The position numbers and the translations under genes were made by a program. From Cadophora sp. MPI-SDFR-AT-0126 (taxonomy: Eukaryota > Ascomycota > Leotiomycetes > Helotiales > Ploettnerulaceae), in NCBI GenBank assembly GCA_020747065.1, contig JAGMVK010000004.1, positions 868,001 to 932,000 of the forward strand: a DNA stretch of 64,000 bases, read 5' to 3'. The notes under the pieces are model-generated. The model was not told where the DNA came from, made no database searches, and saw nothing but the letters and a program-made list of their open reading frames with translations. Positions 56,270 through 64,000 of this stretch are shown in pieces (position 1 is the first letter of the stretch; each line of letters starts with the position of its first letter).

Positions 56270-57061
56270 TCATTTCCTCACAGTAACCCTCACGGTCTCT
56301 GTCTCCCGATAGCTTCCTCTTCCACTACTTCGTCTACTCCCTCTACTCCCCCGCACGCGTACGACTTCTTCTTCGCGGTAGTTGCGCATATTGAGCCAAA
56401 CACTACAGTCGAGACAGCCGTAGCCAACTAGGACTCCGTGGACGCCGCTGTGGAACAGTCAATATCAACTCTCTTCCACTAACAAGCTCTAGAAGTCAAG
56501 CGCTTCTCCTCAACCTCTCATCCCGTGTCTGGGATACCACAGAATATCCGATTTCAGGCTCGCTTGAGAAACGTGTGACGGTAATGTGAAATCTTGAAGT
56601 TTGGACTTTTCAGAAGAAGAGAATGAAAATACATACATCAGCACACCTTGCAACCACCTCTCGGCAACCACCAAATCATCCGTCCTCCCTCCATCCCCAT
56701 CCCCGCCATAATCCACCACAGCAAGATTAATCACACCCCCGACCAGCAATCCCATCGCAATCAGATCCAGCGACATCAACGCCCCCGGCGGGATCCGTCC
56801 GCGTAGCAGCAAACACGTCCAATCGAATAAGTTGAGGAGTAAGGACCAGATCACGGCTACGTACGTGATAGGCGGCGTGTCGCCTGTGCGAGTGGTGACA
56901 ATGATGGCTACGGCGAGGAGGGCGATTGCGAGGCCTAGACCGATGGTGCGGAGGACGAGGTGGATTCGTCGGAGGGTTTCGGGGTAGAGTTGGCGGGTGT
57001 GGGTGGTTGAGTAAGAGTGGGAGTGGGAGTGGGAGTGAGAGTGAGAGTGGGTGTGTGCCAT
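56270..57061 (-). CDS. Four-helix membrane protein with N-terminal His-Ser repeat
   Basis: Exons on the minus strand are 57061-56637 and 56447-56270, with a 189-bp intron; phases close to 200 aa. The start reads MAHTH, then about five His-Ser pairs, then YSTTHT, a potential metal-binding patch. Four hydrophobic segments follow (LGLAIALLAVAIIV, YVAVIWSLLLNLF, LDLIAMGLLVGGVINLAVV and HGVLVGYGCLDCSVWL). The overall plan is that of small fungal MARVEL-like membrane proteins. After the last helix comes NMRNYREEE and a Ser/Arg-rich tail ending TVRVTVRK. The second exon is assigned from phase and from the helix-4 pattern, so the junction is less certain than the rest. The His repeat is encoded by a GAGTGG-type tandem at about 57013-57053. 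Confidence 0.7.
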
Positions 57062-59743
57062 GATGAGGTACTTTCGCTGTACAAAGTACAATAGTGTATA
57101 CAGTCATAAATTGCTTTGTGTACGATTGATTGAGTAGAACAGAATGGATTGGTTCCTCTGTTGGATGGTGATAGATAGATACAATTCCGCGGTACTGCGT
57201 AGAGCCGGTGATGTACAGTAATGTACAAAGTCCCGTCGGTTGCCTACAGGTTGAGGTCGAATGACTTGATATGAGACTGCTCGGATTGCATCAAGTGGGA
57301 ATGGAATAAGACCAAATGATGAATTGTGAGGTCAGTTGTGGGTATTTTGTAGCATTCGGAGATATGAGCGAGAAAGGAGGGAAGGAAAGGGTAAGTGATG
57401 ACGAGGCTCAAAGTTAGTCTGCTTGATGAAAGGTAGTCTGGTCGGACGAATGTTTCCGTTGTGTTTCCGTGCTGTGCGCAAGGCTGGAGTCCGAGTGATA
57501 GATGGATTTTTAGATAGATAGATGGGAAGATAGCGGGGTAATAAGCCAAGAGAGAAGATACAATAGATAGGCAGGCAGGCAGGTTGGTAAATAATCGTGA
57601 TCTGACAGGACAAACAGTAAGAAAGCCGCACTTCCCGTAACTTATTGGTGGTCTTACTGTATTATACATACAGTTCATCATAACACCCAGCTTATCCATC
57701 CTTCTCAGCCCTCCCCTCCCCGATAGCTCTCCAGATTAGGGTGACACCCCGCGGAATGGTCGGGACACACTTGCTTTGGGCAGATCTGAGGGTGGGATGC
57801 ACGGAGAAGGTCCAGAAGGTGTGCCACTAAGCTGACCTAGCTGTACCTCCGTAGAATACTTGCATACGGGATGTTGTTGAGTGCTCCAATCAGCGTTGCG
57901 GGAAGTCATGCAAGGTCCAAGGATTAGCTCTTCGTCAAGATCAGAGAGCCTGGTTCTCTTTGGGGGCGTCAGTCTCCTGTCTGAGCCCTACGCATGAGAG
58001 CTCCAGCACTAGGGTAGTTAAGTACCAGGACAGCTCAAAGGATTACGTGCATCGGTTGAGCGTCGAGGTGGGCGTTAATTGCGCGATTGGTGGCGATCGG
58101 GAGGCCTCATGTAGCCTGAGCTGCCCCAGGAAATAAAGCCCCGGTCGTTGGTGATCTGTAATCAATTATTGCTGCATATCAGGCTGTATTTGTAGAACAA
58201 CGCAAAACAGAAGGGCGAGTTGGTCTGGCTGTGTTCGTCTGTGTACGAATCCCTGTGTAACGTCCGAGGATCATCCCGTACTTGGCGGGGTAGATTGACG
58301 AGTAACGGAAGAGCATTGCTACACGACGACGTCGCCGTGCGGGATAAAAACTGCTGTGCCTCGATCGCAGTTCAGCCAATAAGTTATGGGCGGTTCGGGA
58401 GAAGGCGCCGATGACTGGTGGAGGGGTTGATGATAACAGAATTTGACGTGCAGGCAAGCCCCTTGCTTCAAATGCTTGAGGACTGCATCAAGGCAACACC
58501 AGACCATCAGACCACCTGAACCTTATTCCTCTTATCGTTTGGTGGAAGGGGATTATGGTAAATTTCTATTTACTATAACCTGTGTTGGTTTTTTGAATAA
58601 GAACATTCGTAATCTGCAGGTGGGTGTGTTAGTGGCGTTGATGAAAAAGATGGAGAGGTCCCGACGCTGGGGAAACGATTCAGGGACAGGGACCAGGCGT
58701 CCCTAGCATATGGCCTTAAGATTAACGAGAACCCCGCTGAAGAAAATGAGGGGCAGTTCAAATCACATGAATTTGTATGTGCTTGGACCTGATCCAGTTG
58801 GCGTCAATTCTGAAAAGATTACTCTGTCACATCCTAAAATCCACGAAGTCTTGAGGCGAATGCCTCCAGAATGGAGAAGTTTTAAATGACATAGTCTGGA
58901 TGTACCGCACGAGAGTACGTTCTCGATTTAGTGTTGTTTTGGTTTAAGCGAGGGAAGGACGGGATTCTTCGACTTCAAGTCACAAGATACCCTAGGCAGG
59001 ATAGCAGATACTCATCATAAGACTATAGTATTCAAGCTCTAGCAGGCTATGGATCTTTCTCAACGAGGATGTCATGAAAAACTTATACCCTACCAGCACG
59101 CCTCCACGATTGCCTCCGCTTGGCGCAGTGGCATCACTTCACAGTATCTTCGTAGCATTGCATGTTCTGGGTGATGATACCTGCGATTTTGCATGTCAAG
59201 TATTGGCAGTAGCATAAATAACGATTTAAACGGGTCCTGAGGGTTCGGAATGGTAACTTTACAGAGAGGTTAAGCAGGAGAAGCTATGCGAGCCATCGCC
59301 AGCATGCTCACTAACATCCGAAACCAAATCTCCACGGAACCATGCTTAGTTCTTTCGATACTGGTCGTTCGACAACTCCACTACTTTCCAATTCTTATTC
59401 AACCAAGAGAATATGAAGCAACGCTCAGGAATGTGCCCCTGTTGTCGTTGCAAATGCCATGCAGGGGTACTTCGATTCCTAAAGTCACCATACCCCGCGA
59501 TGCAGAATGTCAAAGAAATCATGGCGAGTCCTTGTTTTTCAGAGCTGATGAGAGATGCATGCTGCTTTGCTGCTTCTAGATCGACGTCTGCTGGAATGCT
59601 GTTGCCACCAAGCTCATGTAGGAGCGATCGCATCTTCAGTTTGAGGTATTGCATATTTCGAAATTTCGCGAGGATTCGTAGGAAATCCTCAACCTAATAC
59701 CGTTTCCTTAATCGGACAGCAATACATTGTTGAATTGATGACT
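57062..59743. other. Gene-poor stretch, 2.7 kb
   Basis: I find no supportable gene. The left part contains short GATA/GGCA simple repeats (about 57498-57585). Frames at 57244-57699, 58179-58761 and 59286-59697 overlap on both strands and lack codon bias. It could hold long UTRs, a noncoding RNA or eroded repeats, but I cannot show any of these. Confidence 0.45.
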
Positions 59744-61027
59744 TCATCTCACCTCGCATGTAGTTCGATCCAGATCTAGGGACAAATGCTTCAACCTTAG
59801 ACATGCATCCAGCAGCCCTGCTACACCACTTACACTCAAAGTTGGACACACGACCTTCTCGTCACCGAACCCCCTGAAGTCGTGTATTTTCAGAGTTGTC
59901 AGACCAGTATGCCGATAGACTGACTCAATTTGCATTAATGGCAACTCCCACTGAATATCAAGTTCTTCCAAGAGATCGCCAGAAATCAACTTGTTTAGCT
60001 GAAGTGAACAGCTTTCACCCCATCGCACATCATGCTCGCCTGTCACGACAAGTTTTCGTAGTCCTTTCAGACTGTCAACGGGTATCGAGTTGGAGAAGCT
60101 TTTGGCACAGTCGATACCGGAAACTACCAAAACCCGAAGTTGTGAGAAGTCCCACACCCTCTTAACCTCTTCAGTGGTGAAATCCCAGGCAGAATCTCGA
60201 ATCACCAACTCTCTGATGGGCGGTACCTTTGTCTTGGCCCACAGACCATCTCCACGAATTGAATCAAGATGAAGTATTTTCAGCTTTTGTGACCTTGTAA
60301 TCACTTCCCCAAGTGGTTCGAAATCTCTTTTCCTGTTTTTCCGCGCCCGCGTTGAAATGTAAACGATATTCTCTGTGGGTAAGGTGTATGTGTACATATT
60401 ATACCGGAGCTTGCTGGGCCAAGGATAATTTACGAGACGTCGATCTGCCCGAGGCCAGATATTCTGCAGCAGTTGCGGGATTCGAGATGTTTCTGGGCTT
60501 TGGTAGCCGTCGGGCCCACCCCACACCCCCCAACTGCATGAAATCTCAGTCCCACTCAGAACGTCGAAGCATGAAATGTCAACCTACTCGATGACAGAGA
60601 TATTTCGACAGCTTGACACCAATGGTAGTACCATCTCCCAATTGAGTTCCTCCATGATCGAAATATGCCTTGTGTGGTAGCGCATCTTATCCCAAAATCG
60701 TTCCAGAGATGGGCTCATTGGGGTAGTGAGGTGCTTAGGTTTCAAATGAATGGTTCTGTACTCGAATGCCACCGTGAATTGGTACAATCGTCGGCAAGTG
60801 ATGCCCAACTCTTTGAGACTTTTTGGGCATATCAAGTAAAGCTTTAAAGCATTAGTAAATGACGGCGATATGAGTTTCCGCGTGCATCCACTTACTAATT
60901 CGCAGATCAAAGCAAGAACATCGGACTCCAAACTTTGGAGTGAATATCGTCCCATCGGTATATTTGTGAGACCAAAAGAATGTTTATGACTTCTTTCGGG
61001 CATGTTGGAAGAAGAAATCTCAATCAT
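59744..61027 (-). CDS. F-box-like/leucine-rich hypothetical protein
   Basis: Exons on the minus strand are 61027-60896, 60841-60588 and 60533-59744, with introns of 54 and 54 bp; phases close to 391 aa. An in-frame TAG at 60584-60586 is removed by the second intron (GTAGGT donor, TTTCATGCAG acceptor). The N terminus (YSLQSLESDVLALICELL, then LKELGITCRRLYQFT) fits a degenerate F-box, the module that links substrates to SCF ubiquitin ligases. The rest has leucine-rich-repeat-like lines (LKILHLDSIR, IRELVIRDSAW, LRVLVVSGIDCAKS and TTLKIHDFRGFGD), as in fungal F-box/LRR-type proteins. The F-box call is by pattern and moderate; absence of a clear Pro in the usual position weakens it. No partner gene is adjacent. 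Confidence 0.75.
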
Positions 61028-61630
61028 TGTATATGCTTGAGCTTCTAGAGATCTGTACGGGGGATAATAGAAATGGTGGGACGCGAAAGGAAATCTAGGA
61101 TAGTGATTACTACAGCAATAAAGAACAAGGGCAGAAGGAACACAAGTGGCTTAAAGCTGAAGCATGACTGGACATGACAATTAAGGAATTACAAACAAGT
61201 GCCCTGCAGCTGCTAATTATATATATCAGCTGTTGGTTTCACTCGATACTAGGCGTACATTGATCCCTCCCACTGGCTGATCGTTTTTCGGTGCGGACCG
61301 CGGTATCACACAGGGCAAAGGCCCTGCATTTCCGGGTGATTACACCCGCATTGTAGCGCTATCCAAACTGAAACCGCCTGCACGTTGGTGCAGCCCTCTA
61401 AATTTAGGGATGGCTCACACAGCACACTGGAGTATTAGCACACTGGGGTATTTTGCCTGAGGACAGTAGGAAACCTTCACATCACTGTTAAATGAGGGCT
61501 ACGATGCGACCCAAAAGACTGAGGACGCCAGGAATGGAAGTTCTTGGGTCATTTTCCATAGATATAACCTGGGTCTAGAAACAAGATGCGAAGCCGCCTC
61601 TGACCTAAACTACCCCCACCCCCTCAGTAC
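61028..61630. other. Intergenic, 0.6 kb
   Basis: No gene. A short direct repeat (two copies of AGCACACTGGRGTATT, about 61422-61452) is present. It should hold the F-box-like gene promoter and the protease 3' UTR. Confidence 0.5.
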
Positions 61631-62932
61631 TTACGGCTGCAATGATCCATATCTACAAGTTCCATCAGACCAATCGTATTGATTAAGCAAGCATCCAACA
61701 GCAAATAAAACATAGCTGTCCGCATTTGTTACTGCTTTCTCACTCGTACTGAGCAGAGCAGCATTTGCAAATCCATAAGCTACTTTGTCTGCAGCATTCC
61801 CATGATCGACAACTCCTTCGCCCCCAAAAACTGAGTAAGAGTAGATTAGCCCTACAGCTTCAATGACATGACCTTCAACTCACCAGAATGTCCAATCAGG
61901 TGTGTATACTCATGCATAAAGCTCCAACTGATTGAATCGAAGATGTCAATAGACTGAGGCGGATTTTGCACTGGATTTGCCATTGCAATGGGCATCCGCA
62001 CTGGATGATCGGGTTTCCAAACGTCTGGGCAGAAGGTGATGGCATTTCGGAGGAGATCTGTGATTGCATCAGTGGGCTCTGGATCAGAGCCCACTGGTCC
62101 GCACATACCTAATTTTAAATCGAACTGTCCTCCCCAGGGAATTCGAGAAAAGTAATTGCTCTCTTTGTCATAAAACTTTTCTATTTGACGATATGCTTAG
62201 CAAGATTTGGAAGTTTTGTGGTTTGATCTTGAATGAACTTACGGCCCTCTGGAAACTTGATCGCCGTCTGTAAGCCTCTGCCATCTCTTTCATACTCTTC
62301 CGGAACAAGCCAGGTCGAATCACAATACAATCGAGTTTTCTGTATCTTTTCTAGGCCGTGCCAAGTAAAACCTCCCATAGCATGTTTGGCGATGAAAACC
62401 ATCACGCCTGTCAAGAAGCAGAAATATTAGCAAGCATCGATAGTGACGCACAGCTAGCAGCTTCAAGAAACTTACCTCTGATATGCTGGAGTTTCCAGAA
62501 CTCTTCGGGACCTCGAGCAGAGACAGGATCCTCGCCGCCTTCGTAGCTGCCACCCCCGTCCGGGTCGGAAATGTAGTAGCTGGGATGAACACCGAAGACA
62601 TTAAACATGAGATCTCCCACATCTGTGTTAGGAGTCACCCCAAGAATCTCTTCCAACACATAGTCGTACACCAGACGAGCAAGATGAATGACCTCATTGA
62701 ATGCATCTTGGAGCTTACGCTTTTGATCTTCTGTGCAGCCACCTTCACGGATCTCATCGGTTGGAAATCTACAGGCGTCGAAGAACCTGGCTTGGGTCCA
62801 ATCTGGTACTGGTAAGACAGGAGGCGTCGGCGGGTTGACGTACGGGTTGTAGGGTTGAGGGCCCCCAAATGGAGCCACAGCCATAGCCAGGGATACATAT
62901 ACGAGTGAAATAATGGTTTCTTTGAGAAGCAT
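61631..62932 (-). CDS. Secreted HExxH metalloprotease, aspzincin/deuterolysin-like
   Basis: Exons on the minus strand are 62932-62476, 62407-62243, 62180-61884 and 61830-61631, with introns of 68, 62 and 53 bp; phases close to 372 aa. A signal peptide of about 20 residues (LLKETIISLVYVSLAMAVA) is followed by a Pro-rich mature start. The zinc site HEYTH is at residues 297-301 (SWSFMHEYTHLIGHS), followed by VVDHGNAADKVAYG. That stretch places an Asp near the position of the third ligand in aspzincins (Asp321, in an xxDxxxYG context). Cys in FDACRF, CTEDQ, YCDST, MCGP, TFCPDV, VGCLL and GTCRY suggest disulfides of a secreted enzyme. The length agrees with fungal M35-like or lysine-type metallo-endopeptidases. 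A role in nutrient release or host interaction is typical of such enzymes; the exact subfamily is uncertain. Confidence 0.88.
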
Positions 62933-64000
62933 GTTAAAACTTTAGCTTACTGTCGCTAGAAGTATGGCGAACATGATCAAGTGAGAGTTAGACTTATATG
63001 TATCTTCTTAAAATTCCGAGCGCTCGGTGAAATGAACCTCCTGAATCAACCTTCTCAGCGGCTTGAATCTATTCGAATCCCATATTGGATAGTATCCCAT
63101 TCTACTCAACTTTGGTACGTAATAATACGAACAGGTAAACAACCCAGTAAATCCGTGATCGATGGTCTCCAACTGCATAGCCGCTGTTGCAACATGTAGT
63201 CCGATCGGAAAGCATTTCTATCTTGATATAGATATTTATGTCCACAGGAACAAGAAGATATTTCATGATGTTTCAATGTACCCTGCACAGTCCTCAGTGA
63301 TCCGGGGCTAACATACGTGGTGCGTAAAGCTTCGGCCGTTTTCATTGTTGGTCGCGTTGGTAGCCGAAAAAAGCATTCCAACGTTGGTGTTGCCAGATTT
63401 CCCAATTGCCAACAGGGCTCAGCGGGAACGCTTTGCACTGCCTTCCGGACTCTTTTCTACAGCTTGAAACTAATTTTGAAGGAGCATAACAATCGAAGGA
63501 GCACGGCGTTTGTTGTGCATGCCACCTGGGAGACCGCTGGTATTCCTTCTATTATGGACTCTGACTTCAGAAGTTGGTCTCGGTAGCCTGGTCAAGCGAA
63601 GCGAACTTCAATGCGGGGTCACACAGTATACCAAATCGGGTTGTTTCAGCTGTTTATATCACTGAACAAGTTCTTCAACCAATGTTATTGTTCGAATACT
63701 CTTTTGGGATTTTTCTTGCGTCATTTTGCTGTTCGCTCGTATCATTTGTTAATGGATGATCACTTGAACGATGTTGCTCTAGAATAACAAAAACTAACTT
63801 GATCTGGAACGAATCAATTTCGAGCACTCTTTCAGAATCCTGAAAATAACTTATGAGCACCCAGGTATAGCATCTGCACAGCGAGTTCAAATCATATAGT
63901 TTCGAGTTTGTTTGATGAATTCTACCATACGTCCGTTTTGCCCTTTCCCGCTCAGACAACTGATACCCTCAAACCATTCGACTTTCATCATAATGTATTT
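62933..64000. other. Right edge without a supportable gene
   Basis: About 1.07 kb. It includes the metalloprotease promoter near 62933-63100. Frames at 63106-63438, 63317-63586 and 63675-63959 are short and not protein-like. A gene outside the window may begin or end beyond 64000. Confidence 0.45.

Noticed and set aside
57244..57699. Minus-strand frame of about 150 codons
   Set aside because: Low-complexity tracts from simple repeats create it; a second frame is equally open over the same DNA.
60584..60586. In-frame TAG in the F-box-like gene, at first read as a nonsense mutation
   Set aside because: A 54-bp intron (60534-60587) with a GTAGGT donor and a TTTCATGCAG acceptor removes it with correct phase.
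1..64000. tRNA, rRNA or CRISPR arrays
   Set aside because: I looked for T-loop-like motifs and regular repeat-spacer patterns by eye and found none convincing; a covariance-model scan would be decisive for tRNAs.

Overview
The window is nuclear DNA of a filamentous ascomycete (Pezizomycotina). The genes are split by short introns, mostly 45-100 bp, with GT..AG ends and CTAAC/CTGAC-type branch sites. The content is typical of that group: six Zn2Cys6 regulators, a DHA2-type MFS pump, a yeast-type amino-acid permease and a bicupin oxalate decarboxylase. A leotiomycete is a reasonable guess from gene style, but the sequence alone does not prove it. I rebuilt exon structures by hand. For almost every multi-exon model the exon phases close exactly, and I give those coordinates as base-exact predictions.

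Layout. 0.9-8.4 kb: a multi-pass membrane protein (-), a Zn2Cys6 regulator (-) and an amino-acid permease (+). 8.8-14.5 kb: a metabolic block with a ketopantoate-reductase-like enzyme (-), a phytanoyl-CoA-dioxygenase-like enzyme (-), a class-III aminotransferase (+) and a small membrane protein (+). 15.9-17.7 kb: a second regulator (-) with a 6-nt microexon and an apparent pair of compensating frameshifts. 19.2-24.9 kb: two tandem paralogues (+) with an N-terminal Cys/His module and a long coiled coil, separated by a G28 tract. 25.7-29.5 kb: three small genes (+): an unknown protein, a BTB protein with a terminal Cys4 cluster, and a Cys/His-rich protein. 29.8-32.7 kb: a third regulator (-). 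34.3-42.6 kb: a Ser/Lys-rich unknown (+), an MFS pump (-), an AflR-like regulator (+) and a secreted oxalate decarboxylase (-). 43.5-44.1 kb: a 169-bp MITE with perfect terminal inverted repeats and a probable gene relic. 44.9-51.7 kb: two more regulators (-). 52.9-57.1 kb: a copper-type P1B ATPase (+) convergent with a His/Ser-repeat membrane protein (-). 59.7-62.9 kb: an F-box-like protein (-) and a secreted HExxH metalloprotease (-).

Working together. The permease, reductase, dioxygenase and aminotransferase between two regulators could be a small amino-acid or specialised-metabolite pathway. The AflR-like regulator with the pump resembles an edge of a secondary-metabolite locus, but no PKS, NRPS or terpene synthase is present. 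Both ideas are inference. The most unusual items are the tandem coiled-coil paralogues, the splice oddities (GG acceptor, GC-AG intron, 6-nt and 18-nt exons), the double frameshift and the MITE.
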